Made by a program: the position numbers and the translations under genes
Notes under the pieces: generated by a model
Databases searched by the model: none
What the model was told of the DNA's origin: nothing
What the model saw: the letters and a program-made list of their open reading frames with translations, nothing else
Assembly: GCA_001465935.1 (NCBI GenBank)
Contig: LNKV01000007.1
Location: 248,001-312,000, forward strand
Length of the DNA stretch: 64,000 bases
Source of the DNA: Clarireedia homoeocarpa
Taxonomy: Eukaryota; Ascomycota; Leotiomycetes; Helotiales; Rutstroemiaceae
Reading direction: 5' to 3'
Shown: one piece after another, positions 21,470-32,809 of the stretch
Position numbering within the stretch: position 1 is the stretch's first letter
How the letters are laid out: each line of letters opens with the position of its first letter

Positions 21470-22169
21470 GGCACCCCTTCCAGCTTCCAAGATCCTCTGA
21501 ATCCATCCATCTAACGACGTCCGCTTTTCCCGCTCTCCCTGCTGCGAACAAAAGGAATAAAAAATTTCATCCAAAAAGGGCATAAAACTTATGCTTATGA
21601 AGACTTCGACCGAAATCGATCAATTCTCCGTAGATCCTTTACCGCTCTTGTGTGCAATCGATAGGCGCCTTACCTTATTATCTCCGAATTCCCCTCCGTT
21701 CTTTGAAAAAAACTACCACACAACACAACCACACTACTACCCATCATAGCACGATTCGGGATCTTCGGAGAGGGCATAGTCCGACGGGTATTTCATGATG
21801 TTATGCAAAGAAGTCAAAGGACTGAAAGATAAATTGCTTATATAGACACTTTCCTTTGTCAACAAGGCGCATGACATAGGTATTGTACAATCTCTTCTTT
21901 TGTGCCGACTCGCCTCGCCCACAGGCAATTCCATCGTCTCACGCCCCCAACCCTGCCCCCCATTCATCGACACATATACCTCGCCTCACTTCTACCACTT
22001 TGTGCTCGGCCATGCGATTCTAACCATAATAAACAGATCAATAGATCCGCTGGTCGTTTCCAATACCCTCAATGCTTTAAGTCAGCTGGCTCGATTCCTC
22101 ATTTCCTTGAGTTTTAAGATACCCCTTCCCTTTGTTCGACATCGCATATTCGAAACCTCGCGAAACATC

Positions 22170-23795
22170 ATGTTTCCTTTACGACGAATACCACTCGCTA
22201 TTTTGTTAGCTTGCGTGGCCTGGTTTGGAGCCACATCCTTACATAAATACCTCGATCCAAACACTCACCTATCGGACGAGCAGAGGGAGGATGCGCGCTG
22301 GATCGCAACATCAAAACACTTTTTGGACAGGCAAGCATGTCGCTGGCTTGGTCTTTGTGGGCTTGCCCACTATCATGCGGATCCGGCTTGGAGAAAAAGA
22401 CTAGAAGCGAGGGATCAAGTTGTCATGGCAGACGACGCCGTGAATGCAAATTGGGTGGAATGGGATGATGCCTACAAAAACAGGGACAAAATGCGCCCGG
22501 ACGATTGGTTTGGAGATGAAAGAGTATTGAGAGAGGTTCCTCAATACGTTATAGATCACGCACCCCTCGTACATCTCTATTCCGGGGAGAAATTCTGGCC
22601 TGCGGACATTGACGAGCATTTAAAGCATGTTACACCATACGAGAACCATACTTCATTACACATGAACGTTTCTCAACATACAGTGAACAACCTCCATCTG
22701 CTGAATGAGCTTGGACGAAAAAGTGGGAACATCTTCCTGCAAAGCAAGGACGACGTGGAAGAGAGGCCAACCTGGCTTGGAAGCGCCAAAAATCAGCCGA
22801 TACCATATGAGGGAGAGCTAGAATCAGAGGAAGATAATTGGGAGGAGGCAACAAAAGAATTTATTGAGACCAAGAAAGATGGACAAGAGGATTGGGACGA
22901 TGCGATTGAAGTATCAGGCCCCAAGGTGGCCACCCCAATCGAACCAAGCTTCAAAGCCCAACCACAAATTACCGGCCAACGTCGCCACCAGCAGAAGAAG
23001 AATAAGAAGAAGCGCGGAGATGGTTCCGGGCCTCCGGACCAATCGGGGTATTCCTCTGCGCCCGCAACTCTGATTATTGTTGATAAGGGCCATGGTATTG
23101 TAGATGCCTTCTGGTTCTACTTCTACTCCTACAACCTCGGCACTACAGTCATGAAGATGCGCTTCGGTAACCACGTCGGCGACTGGGAACATTCCCTCAT
23201 CCGCTTCCATCACGGCGTGCCCAAGGCCGTTTTCTTCTCCGCCCATTTCGGCGGTCTAGGCTATCACTACAAAGCCGTTGAAAAGGGCCAAGGACCTGGA
23301 CGAGAAGGACGCCCAGTAATTTACAGCGCAGTAGGAAGTCACGCCATGTACGCCACCCCCGGCGCCCACCCCTACGTCCTCCCCTTTGGCATCCTCGCCG
23401 ATGTCACAGATAAAGGTCCCCTCTGGGATCCGGTGCTCAATTACCGCGCCTACTTCTTCAACACATCCCTCACGCACGATGTCGACGCGCGACTCACAGC
23501 AAGCAATTTGCCCGCCGATACCATGGCCGATACGTTTGCGCCGGCGGCGCAGAACCCGCATGCACCAACGAGTTGGTTCTGGTATAATGGTCATTGGGGC
23601 GATAAGTTCTACGAGCTGTCGGATTGGAGACAGTGGAGGTTTGTCGGGCAGTATCACTATGTTAATGGGCCCGTTGGACCAAGGTTCAAGAATTTGGGCA
23701 GGAGTAGGGTGTGTCAATCCGGGACACAATGTATTTTGGTCGATAGTTTGGAGAAGGGGAAACACAGGAGTTGGGTGGGGAGGAGGAGGAGGTGA
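22170..23795 (+). CDS. VPS62: VPS62-like protein (DUF946 family)
   Basis: Single exon of 541 residues. I chose ATG 22170-22172 because it begins a hydrophobic signal-anchor (residues about 7-22, LAILLACVAWFGATSL) and the upstream in-frame sequence has no ATG and looks like 5' UTR. The N-terminal half is acidic, with an internal Lys-rich linker (KKNKKKRG) around residue 365. The C-terminal half carries the family's folded core: GIVDAFWFYFYSYNLG, GDWEH (about 421-425), VIYSAVGSHAMYA, LWDPVLNYRAYFF and GHWGDK. Yeast VPS62 mutants mis-sort proteins to the vacuole, but the biochemical function is unknown. The hydrophobic N-terminus suggests entry to the secretory pathway or membrane anchoring. A G-rich tract lies just downstream. 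Confidence 0.88.
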   Translation: MFPLRRIPLAILLACVAWFGATSLHKYLDPNTHLSDEQREDARWIATSKHFLDRQACRWLGLCGLAHYHADPAWRKRLEARDQVVMADDAVNANWVEWDDAYKNRDKMRPDDWFGDERVLREVPQYVIDHAPLVHLYSGEKFWPADIDEHLKHVTPYENHTSLHMNVSQHTVNNLHLLNELGRKSGNIFLQSKDDVEERPTWLGSAKNQPIPYEGELESEEDNWEEATKEFIETKKDGQEDWDDAIEVSGPKVATPIEPSFKAQPQITGQRRHQQKKNKKKRGDGSGPPDQSGYSSAPATLIIVDKGHGIVDAFWFYFYSYNLGTTVMKMRFGNHVGDWEHSLIRFHHGVPKAVFFSAHFGGLGYHYKAVEKGQGPGREGRPVIYSAVGSHAMYATPGAHPYVLPFGILADVTDKGPLWDPVLNYRAYFFNTSLTHDVDARLTASNLPADTMADTFAPAAQNPHAPTSWFWYNGHWGDKFYELSDWRQWRFVGQYHYVNGPVGPRFKNLGRSRVCQSGTQCILVDSLEKGKHRSWVGRRRR

Positions 23796-23932
23796 TGATG
23801 TGATAGGGGAGTGGTGTTTGGATTCTTTTTTTAATATATGGTTAAGAGCGATAGATCTTTCTAGACCGGGATGCGATACGGATATGATATGATACGATAT
23901 GATAGATGGCTTGTATAAATGGCGTTATTTTT

Positions 23933-23968
23933 GGGGGCGGGGGGATAAGGGGGGGGGGGTTTGGGGGA
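23933..23968 (+). other. G-run cluster with quadruplex potential
   Basis: Four or more runs of five or more G (GGGGGCGGGGGG, GGGGGGGGGG, GGGGG) with short spacers within 36 bases, about 140 bp past the VPS62-like stop codon and on its coding strand. Confidence 0.85.
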
Positions 23969-24651
23969 GTAAATAATTTGCTTGGTAGTGATGGAATTGA
24001 AGGAAGGGGATGACAAGCTGAGTGAGTGAGTGAGTGAATGTTAAGATGAAGAAGAGAAGGGATAGATTTTACGAACGATCACATAAGATGGATAAAGAGA
24101 CCATTTCCATCCATCCATCCCGCATAGATGGCATGCGTGCGATAGATCGATAGATAGATACAATATAGGAATCTCTATGATTCCAAGAGAGAGCCTCATA
24201 TATTTATTTATTTATTTCGCTTAAGTTACAGTACATACTATCTATAAACATACTCACTCTACACCATAACTTAACTTTATTATACCATGACCAATAACTT
24301 ATCGATTAGCTAGTTATACTTTGCGTGAGGTAGGTATTTAAGTTAGTAAGTACACTAGTGGGTGTGACCATGAATCGACTTAATTAAGTTGGTGATAACT
24401 TATATCGCCCAAAGGTACGTACTGTACAGTACTCAGTGGTAAAATAAGTTAGTTAATGTGGGGTGGATTCCGGCAGCGTTAGTGCAGGCAGACGGGAGGC
24501 GGGCGGGAGGGGCAAGAGGAGGCGAAGATTGTGTTGGGCTACTTTGGTGTGGTATAGTACGTACGTAAGTAAGTAAGTACTGTATACTTACAACCTGTTT
24601 TGTTGAAATGTGTTGGGTGCTGTAAGATCGAATGAATCACCACAAACAAAG

Positions 24652-24773
24652 GCGTTTGCAATGCGTTTGTCATGCGTTTGCCATAAGGCGTTTGCCATGC
24701 GTTTGCCATGCGTTTGCCATAAGGCGTTTGCCATGCGTTTGCCATGCGTTTGCCATAAAGCGTTTGTCATAAG
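24652..24773. repeat. 36-bp higher-order tandem repeat (11+11+14), three copies plus a partial
   Basis: Built of GCGTTTGCCAT (11 bp), GCGTTTGCCAT (11 bp) and GCGTTTGCCATAAG (14 bp), repeated three times with a few substitutions, then one extra 14-mer. The 36-bp period keeps frames open on both strands. A minus frame from ATG 24804-24806 to 24588 (72 codons) has the array as its core. Confidence 0.92.
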
Positions 24774-25798
24774 ATGGATATCTATAAAAGATTCCATATT
24801 ATCCATAGTTACATAGAATAATCAATCAAGTTTACAATCTCACAGGTGCAGGTTAAGTTATCTAATTTCGAACGGGGGAACAGTGATAATTGAGATGGGT
24901 AAATGAGTTGTATAAGTTAAGCGGGAAGGTTGTATATATGTAGCTTATGTACAGTACATCGGCTTTCCTTTCTAGGATCTGCGTGATCATAATTTAGTCT
25001 CGTTTTTGCTTTTTATCTTGACGGAGCTTGTCGTTTGGTGTTTGCTCTTTAACTTGGCTCGGCATTTCTTTCTCGCTCGCACAGCCGTTCGATGTTTGTT
25101 GGTGGCATGTCAGTGCAGATATTCAACTATTGTCATTAGGCAGCTTTCTGGTTGGTGGCAATTTTCATTCGAGTTGTTGTGAGGTCGGGTTGGGCATTAT
25201 CATACCATGTCAATTACTTAAGGTTACTGAAGTAAGAGGTGTAAAGCATTTCCCCCCTGTTGCACAGCCTACATCCTATCCTATTCTATCCTACATTGCG
25301 GTGTAGTTACTCGGCGGCCCCGGCTACAACGGCAAACAAACAAAGCAACGCCTTGCCAGTTGGTGATATGTCACATGAACAAGGTTGATTGTAGGCCTCA
25401 AACCAGAAAGTGTAGTTGTCGCTTGTATTTCATTGGTGCAGTGACCTGGTTGTAGGCCTCAAAATTGAAATAGTGCAGTTCAGGGACGCGGGTGCTTGCA
25501 TGACATCTTTGAAAATGCGCCTGACCGCAGGGATAGCTCTGAAGTGATAGTATTGCTTTTTGAGGCTGGTGGGAACCGATAGTTTCTTGCACTGAATTAT
25601 TTGGAGGGGAAGGTAGAAATAAATAGTCCTTGTTGATATCGATTTGCTTGTGTATTTGCGTTGGCTTTTCCCTCTTCACTCCACATCCACAGTTCTACAA
25701 TTCTACAATTATTCAAAAGTAATTCCTTTATACCACGCAGACGTGACAGCAAAAGACGTATCTGGAGACCAGTTGAGCAAGAAAATTCAATCGATAGA

Positions 25799-28256
25799 AT
25801 GTCTGGCTCAAAGAACCCATCTATCAAAACCGAAATGGATGAGAGTGATGTGAGTTTTCAGGAGACATCTATGACGCCAGCAGATCCAATTGTTGCAGAA
25901 CAATTCCAGGTTACAGCTTCACTGGAAGACCTCCAAACAGAGGAACAACGTCGCGTTCTTAACACCGTCTCTTCCTTGCGCAAATGCGGTCTCGAAAGTG
26001 TCTTGCCCCTCCCACAACTAGTGGTCTGCGGCGATCAATCAGCGGGAAAAAGTGAGTTGATCCATTGGAATTGCTCGTTCTCGTAGAGTGCATATACATA
26101 AAGATGACGCCGACACGTGCTGCTGGTATATGGCCACTCCATGCTGACTAGGACTTAGGCTCCGTTCTGGAAGCTTTGACAGAAATCCCATTCCCGCGAA
26201 ATGACAATCTTTGCACCCGTTTCGCAACCGAGATCAGTCTTCGCAATGCTCCTGCAGATGTTATCACAGTCAAGATCATCCCTGACACCTCACGCCCTGC
26301 GACGGAACAGACTGCCATCCGCGAATTCGTGCAAACAATCACAGATTTTGATCAACTTCCTGCAATCATGGATATGGCTATGAATGCTATGGGAATCTCG
26401 GAGCAAAATGACAATGACGCTCCACCTCGAGCATTTTCGCGGGACGTTCTTAGTATTGACATCGATGGACCAACTCGTCCTCATCTCACCTTAGTCGATC
26501 TCCCTGGATTGATCGCTTCCGCCACGAATGAAGCATCCGCCGCCGATGTTGAGACGGTCGCCGAAATCACCGAACACTATATCAAGCAGTCTCGAACAAT
26601 TTGTCTGGCTGTGATCTCCGCCAAGAACGATGTTGCGAATCAACAGATTCTTACGAGAGTTAGGAAGCATGATCCCGAGGGTGAACGTACCTTGGGTATC
26701 ATCACAAAACCAGATACCCTTGATGCTGGCTCCGGTAATGAGAAGGCTTTCATCGCACTCGCGAAGAATGAAAACGTTAAGTTTAAGCTCGGCTGGCATG
26801 TCGTGAGAAATCGAAAGTATGAAGAAAGAGATTACACCCTGTTGCAACGAAACATCAAGGAAAATGCTTGGTTCCGGACCTCGAATTTCAAGGTCTTGCC
26901 CAAAGACACAGTAGGGGTCGATAATCTGCGCACAAGATTGGCTGCTTTGCTGTTTGAGCATGTGAAGAAAGAGCTCCCCAAGCTTCGTACTGAGCTCGAG
27001 AACCAACTTACTACTTCAGAAGTTCAACTAGCAACCCTTGGAGATCCAAGATCAACCGCTGTTGACTGCAGAGCATATCTGGTTCAGCTCGGCACCGAGA
27101 TACAGAAGATTTGCGCCGCGGCCGTTGAAGGTCATTACGAAGGAAGATACTTCCAGTGCGAAGTTGGCAAAGACTTCAAACTTGGTGAAAAATATGCCCT
27201 CGCGCGGACTAGAGCTGTAGTCCAGAAAAAAAACAAGGAATTCGCCGACTTGATGCGTCTGAAAGGACACAAGTATCATATTGGCATGTCGGACGGAGAA
27301 CTCTCATTCAGATACACACCAGAAGCTCTCGAGGCTGTAGAGAACGGTGAGCCCCAAAAGCTTACGAAGAAAGAGGGTCTGGATTGGATCCAGCAAGCCA
27401 TCAATCGTACGCGCGGCAAGGAGCTCATCGGAGACATCAATCCCTTGTTGGTTTCAGAACTGTTCTGGGAACAGTCGTCTAAATGGGAGCAGATGGCAGA
27501 AAATCACTACAACGAGGTCTTCGACCTATGCACACGTTCTCTCCAAAATCTACTCCACGAAAAGGTCCCAAAGGACGTCGAAACACGATTGTGGTCAATC
27601 CTATTCGAAGACGCATTGAATGATCGCACCAAAGCAGCTCGTCAAGAGCTGAGCAGGTTAATTGAAGACCTCCAAAATCATCCCATTAATTACAACCATT
27701 ATTACACAGACAATATCAACCATCGTCGAGAAGAACGGAAAAACCAAGTGTTTGAGCAACTCATCCAAGACGCGCAATTTCGCAAAGACGAAGACGAAGA
27801 CGAATACTTGAAGAACGAAATCGATCCGAAGATCGATCCGAAGAAGCTGCGAGAAAAGTTCGCTGCAAGTGTGACGAAAGATTCCGAACTTTTTAGCAGT
27901 GAAGACGCACTTGATCGTCTTTTGGCTATCTATAAGGTTCGTGTCTTGCTTCCCTTCCTGACTGAACGAGTACTCTAGTACGTATGCTAACATCGCTATC
28001 TGCGTTCTAGGTGCTCCAGAAAGTCTTCATTGCGAACGTCACTACACAGGTGGTTGAACGCCACATTGTTCGTGGTCTCGACCAAATCTTCGACCCCATC
28101 GCCGTCAACAAGATGTCCGACAGTCAAGTCGAAGCTATTGCGAGTGAGCCTGCGGCGACGAGACGCGAGAGAACATATCTGGTCGACCAGATCAAGAGAC
28201 TTCAAGAAGGGAAACGACTCTTCAGATCGATTATGGGTGGCGGCGTCACACTATAG
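25799..28256 (+). CDS. Dynamin-family large GTPase
   Basis: Three exons (25799-26051, 26159-27936, 28011-28256) give 758 residues. ATG 25799-25801 is the first in frame. GTPase motifs are complete: P-loop GDQSAGKS (about 78-85, interrupted by intron 1 at the last Ser), switch Thr in NLCTRF (about T104), DLPG, and TKPD for guanine. The helical middle/stalk region follows and the C-terminus (FIANVTTQVVERHIV... to DQIKRLQEGKRLF) looks like a GTPase effector domain. There is no PH or Pro-rich domain. Introns are 107 and 74 nt, the second with a GCTAAC branch. This is the Mx/VPS1-like type common as multicopy paralogs in filamentous ascomycetes; the exact role (membrane fission, organelle or defence) cannot be told. 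Confidence 0.92.
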
Positions 28257-28499
28257 ATGTGGGAGGGGTGTACGGGTCTGAGTAGCGGGAGGCGAAGATG
28301 AGAGTTTTCTTACTGCTGATAGTGTTATGCGCTGGGGGTTTCTTTCGTCGCGGATCTTGCGGGGCGGGAAAAGTGGAAGTTCGTGTTTGAGTGAAGGATG
28401 AGGATTGAAACGTCGATGCGATGTTTTCTCATGGATATTGCGTGCGGATCTTGCGGAGTGGACGGACGCGGCCGCCGGAAGTTAACCCTTAGCCTTTTT

Positions 28500-28533
<34 letters not shown>

Positions 28534-29294
28534 GTATTTTGTATTTGTCGTCATAATCAATGCATTCTATAACTCTCACAACATCTTCAAGGCCAATCCT
28601 TCCATTCCTCGTGTCATATTTTAGTTGTCGAGCATGCAGACCCATCAAATAAGCAACAATGACAAGCTTTTCTCCCCTCGTCCTTTATACACCGACCTCC
28701 TGGCGGCGGACCCAGTCTTCCGCACCGGCTGTCTACATCCGCTACATAACACGATGCCGAACCAATAATGCAGCGCCTGTCGAAAAAAGAGGTGCCATAG
28801 ATCCGCGCTGTCGAAGCGATTAGATTAGATGCTACTTCTACAATGGTCAATTCAGGATGATGGAAGATTTTCAGGGATGCCGTTACCCGTTTTCCATTTG
28901 CCGGTTTGGGAGCTTTTCCTCCCCACCCAGAGAAAATGCGTGGAAGTGATGAGTCGTCACCGGGTGATGCGATCCATCAACCTCCAACCCTTGTAAGACT
29001 TACAAAGGTGGAGTGAAGAGGATAGGCTATGTGCGTATGTGTTGCTGGGGATTTTTGTCTTCATCTTTTGTATTTTGTCTACAGTATTTCCTTGTATTTG
29101 ATTTCGTTTCCCGTTTCGTTGGTGATACCATTACTGTTAGTTCCTTGTTGCACGTACTGTATACTCCATGCACGCAAGCTTTACAAGGTGACATTTTGGT
29201 ATGAAAGGCGAAGAGAGAAATCAACACAGATATCGGCAGGGTACGAGAGAGAGCAAAGACGAAAGTAGACAAAAGTGACGAAATCGTGCAAGAT
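28257..29294. other. Intergenic, about 1 kb
   Basis: The 3' flank of the dynamin gene, a CT microsatellite (28504-28532), and the promoter of the MFS gene. A Cys-rich minus frame at 28614-28850 has no ATG. Confidence 0.45.
28504..28532 (+). repeat. CT dinucleotide microsatellite
   Basis: About 14 CT units in the spacer. Confidence 0.9.
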
Positions 29295-31002
29295 ATGTCA
29301 CCGATATCCGACTCAGATACAGAAATCGAAGGCGAATTATCATCGCCGCGAGATTTGGAGAAGGATGAAAGGCAGGCTGGAAATAGGGATACGAATGCGA
29401 TTATGACCGATCGAGACGACGACACCACGGATGTTGATACGCCGCCTCGACTACTAAGTCCACATAATGCCTCGCGGTCGCCGGAAGATGCAAACGTGAA
29501 GGAGAAAAGTACAAAATCGGAAAGGGGAGAAAATGATCGCATAGAGGTTAGTTGGGATGGTCCTGATGATAAGATGAACCCTAGGAATTGGTCGACGCTA
29601 TACAAAAGCTTCATTACGTTCCTGTTAGGCATGTTGGCCTTCAGCGCCAGTCTGGGAAGCAGTATTATCAGTCCGGCGGACCGGACTATTGCCTCATATG
29701 TTGGTGTTGGGAGCGAAGTTAGTGTACTGAGTGTTAGTCTGTACATGTAAGTACAATGCGTGGGCTTATATAAACCGAAGGACATAAGCTGACAGTGCTG
29801 GAAACAGATTAGGTTTCGCATTCGGACCACTACTTTGGGCACCTATTTCTGAAATCTGGGGAAGGAGATATAGTATGTTACCAGCCGTCTTCTGTCTCGG
29901 ACTTTTCTCGATCGGTACTGCGACCAGCCAGAATGCGGCTTCGGTATTCATAACGAGATTCTTCTCGGGTATGTTTGGTTCAGCACCTGTTTCGAATGTC
30001 TCTGCCGCTTTGGGGGATATGTGGAATCCGAAAGCTCGTGGAACAGCCGTCACTTTTTACGCTGTAGCTGTAGTTGGTGGTCCAACACTAGGACCGCTGA
30101 TAGGTAGTTCGCTTCTCGTGAGCCCACATCTAGGCTGGCGATGGACGGAATACATCGAGGCCATCTGGGTATTTACCGTGTTAATTGTCAACTTTATTTT
30201 CTTCCCAGAGGTCTACTCTCCTGTTCTTCTGAAGAAGAAAGCCCAGCGATTACGAAAAGAAACCGGCGATGAACGATACTACCATCCGCACGAATCTATT
30301 AAACTCGATGCGAGGACCATGGTCACCAAACACTTCTCCCGACCTCTTCTCATGCTTACCACCGAACCAATGGTAACGTGCATCGCCTTCTACGCCTCAT
30401 TCGTCTACGCCCTTCTTTACCTAACACTCGAAGTCTTCCCCATAGTCTTCCAAGACAACCGCGGATGGAGCCCCGTCCTCTCCTCCCTCCCGTTTCTCGG
30501 CCTCTTCGTAGGCGTCCTCTGTGCCGTCTTTATCAACCTGAGTAACGACCCTCGCTACGCACGCATCGTCGATGCCGCCGGCGGTAAACCCGTCCCGGAA
30601 GCCCGACTTGCGCCAATGGCTATAGGAGGTATTCTCTTCGCCATCGGGCTATTCTGGTTCGGCTGGACAGCCAATCCGTCAATTCATTGGGTCGCTCCGG
30701 TATTAGCATCGGTGTTTATCGGTGCGGGATTTAGTGTCATTTTTCAGCAGTGTATCAACTTCTTGGTTGATACATATGCGTTGTACGCAGCGAGTGCGGT
30801 TAGTGCCAATACGTTCTTGAGAAGTATTTTGGCGGCAGGGTTTCCGCTTGTGGCGGGTCCTATGTTTAGAGGGATGGGAGTGGGACCAGCGATGAGTGTT
30901 CTGGGAGGTGTGGCGACTGCGGCTATTCCGGTCCCATTTCTATTTATGAAGTATGGTAGGACTTTAAGGAAGAAGAGTAAATTTGCGCCTTTTGATGGCT
31001 GA
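29295..31002 (+). CDS. MFS multidrug-type transporter, DHA1 (12 TM)
   Basis: Two exons (29295-29746, 29808-31002) give 548 residues; the intron is 61 nt with GTAAGT and ACAG. ATG 29295-29297 is preferred over in-frame non-ATG codons upstream. A long acidic cytosolic head (about 1-95, many D/E/S/T) precedes the conserved DHA1 entry motif NPRNWS. Transmembrane helices follow, with GPLLWAPISEIWGRR (the loop 2-3 motif A equivalent), then RFFSGMFGSAPVSNVSA, GPTLGPLIG (motif C, antiporter-specific), a long central loop (KKKAQRLRKET), and six more helices ending in a basic tail. Expected to export small molecules across the plasma membrane using the proton gradient. Substrate unknown. No biosynthetic gene lies beside it. 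Confidence 0.9.
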
Positions 31003-31461
31003 GATGGTGTTCGGCTGTCATGATGAAAGTCGATAATATCGGCATATAGATGGAGGGAAGAAAAGTTACATAATCTATATAAATGAATGACAATACATTA
31101 ATACAAACTCCCAGTGATATGCAGTAGTATAGTGAAAATATGTCCTTGTTAGAAAGCTTTTGTGCGCTGAAGTATCTCATGGACGACGTTATCAGACTGG
31201 GTCGTTGAACTATATGTATCCCCAGCTCACAGCCACGTTGAGATGATGGTAAACCTGAATCGGTCTTGACTGCGGAATTGCTTTCTCTGCTTGCACATCT
31301 TACACAGAAATGGAGCAGCTCACTTTTTTTCGTTGACCAAGAAGAGACTCTATCTGACATCCAACGGTCATCCACTTGCTCTGAACTACTTTTGCATTGA
31401 CTTGTAAGTCTTTTATGTCCTTCCTACAAAAACAGCCTGTCTCAGAAACCTCCTAGATCAA
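31003..31461. other. Convergent intergenic region
   Basis: The 3' flanks of the MFS gene and of the transaldolase-like gene meet here. A minus frame (30944-31375) only shadows the MFS end. Nothing else seen. Confidence 0.45.
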
Positions 31462-32809
31462 TCAACTCATCATCTTCTCCAAATTTGTCTGCATATCACA
31501 GAAAATATTGATCGCCTGTCATCAAAAATATAGTTAGTCAGTTCCAGTCCTAAGCATTCCAGAAGTCTCCAATCATCAGACGGCTCACCTGACTTAACTT
31601 TCTCTCCCCCTCACCGTTCCCGCTCCTCGTAAACGCCATCCTCCAACCCTTCTCATCATCTCCCCACTTCACCAGCTCACCCGCCTCCTCTGCCTCCTGT
31701 AATTTCCTTCCCTCAAACAAACTCTCTTCCTGCCATTGATCTGCGTTTTTCTCAATCAACTGCCGTAACAGCCCTTCCGATATCGTAATGTGATCTACAC
31801 CCTTCAACCTCATGATTTCATCGACGCTCGTCAAACTCGCTGGTAGCACTTGAGTCTTGATCCCATGCTTCTTGTAATACCGCCAAGTGGCAAAACATAC
31901 AGAATGAGCTTTGTTTAGGTCGACGAAGCTGGTTGATGACTAGTGTCAGTGATGGGGGGTTACGACAGGAGGTATGGTTGGAGAAATACCCGGGCTCGAA
32001 ATGAACTTTTAGTTCATTTACATAAGGAGCAATATAATGACACCCAACCTCTCCCGCAACCGCTGCCTGTTCCATGTTAAATAGTGTGGTCGCTAAGGTC
32101 GCGATAGGTGGTGATTCGGATTGAAGAATGCGGCAAGCTTGGAGACCCTCCCAAGAGCTTGGGATCTTGAGGCAGATTCGGGAAGTAGGAAAGTCAGGAG
32201 AGAGATGGGTGAAAAGGGAGATGATTCCTTAAAAGTCAGTCCTTACCATCTTCGTTGCGGCGTGAGAGAAGGGCTATACTTTTTGAATCAGAAACCATTT
32301 TCGAAGTGTCATAGGAATGGTATGGATTGGTCTGCACGTGGACAAAGCCTGTGATTACCGCAGAGATTGCGAGTTGTAGTTTCACCATCTAAGATAAGTA
32401 TCAGCAATAATTACTTGCATCTTACACTTAAATTCAATGGGTAATTGTGCCTACTGCGATCTCAACCGCTAACTCTTGAATGGATGTATCTTGATACTTC
32501 GGTGCAAGTTCATTTGCCAGCTCGATCGACTCCTTGACTATATTCACATTGTGGGGTTTGGAAAGCTCGAAGAATGCAATTGCCTTGGTTCAGTTGCAGT
32601 AAGTATCATTCCTTATTGAAGTGCTTGCTCTGGTGAGTTCTCACTTGATTGGAAGTGCAATCAACGAATGGACCAAGAGACTTTGCAACTGTGTTCTCAT
32701 CAGCCCATAGCCCTCAATATGTTGACAATGTTCTACCTTCAAAGTCCATCGTATCGCAATCAACGACCATACTAGTCTGCAGCAACTGTAGTAGATTTTG
32801 TGGTGCCAT
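31462..32809 (-). CDS. Transaldolase-like protein
   Basis: Seven exons: 32737-32809, 32645-32688, 32455-32583, 32280-32388, 31990-32227, 31589-31928, 31462-31515; 328 residues, the normal transaldolase length. The beta/alpha-barrel landmarks are present: VVDCDTMDFE with a candidate catalytic Asp (D17 or D19), the Schiff-base Lys in ICLKIPSSWEG (K139, near the usual 130-145), LATTLFNMEQA, GCHYIAPYV, ASLTSVDEIM and a C-terminal helical tail. The normally strict TTNPS after the first strand reads TSNQA here, so the phosphate/substrate pocket may differ. It probably transfers dihydroxyacetone units in sugar-phosphate metabolism, or is a diverged paralog outside the core pentose phosphate pathway. 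The intron after exon 4 uses GTATAG with an ACTGAC branch (52 nt). Confidence 0.85.

Larger units (their letters stand above)
18182..22169. other. 4-kb region without a supported gene, with several minisatellites
   Basis: It contains a 25-bp tandem duplication (18315-18364), an 8-bp array (19913-19960), a 28-30-bp direct duplication (20535-20592), a hexanucleotide array (20709-20763) and another 8-bp array (21401-21469). Frames in this interval (for example 19166-19510 and 20187-20441 minus) lack an ATG or are repeat translations. The final 300 bases are pyrimidine-rich and probably promoter/5' UTR of the VPS62-like gene. Confidence 0.45.
23796..25798. other. Intergenic, 2 kb, with G-rich tract and tandem repeat
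   Basis: It holds GATATGATAC-type repeats (about 23878-23905), a G-run cluster (23933-23968), GAGT, CCAT and GATA short repeats (24000-24165), an ATTT run, and the 36-bp higher-order repeat (24652-24773). The last few hundred bases should contain the promoter and 5' UTR of the dynamin-family gene. Confidence 0.5.

Noticed and set aside
21900..22169. N-terminal extension of the VPS62-like protein
   Set aside because: The frame is open but has no ATG before 22170; the upstream part is pyrimidine-rich leader and the ATG at 22170 begins a natural signal-anchor.
24652..24773. CRISPR-like array
   Set aside because: Units are directly tandem with no unique spacers; it is a minisatellite in a eukaryotic genome.
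28614..28850. Cys-rich small secreted protein on the minus strand
   Set aside because: No ATG, no signal peptide and no usable splice acceptor seen at its 5' edge.
29266..31461. A biosynthetic gene cluster around the MFS transporter
   Set aside because: The neighbours are a dynamin-family GTPase and a transaldolase-like gene; no backbone synthase, P450, tailoring enzyme or pathway regulator is visible nearby.
32227..32280. An apparent 19-nt intron (GTAAGG...TTTTAAG) in the transaldolase-like gene
   Set aside because: A 52-nt intron using donor GTATAG at 32279 and the same acceptor also keeps the frame, has a normal size and gives a better match to the family (SKMVSDSKRIISLF).
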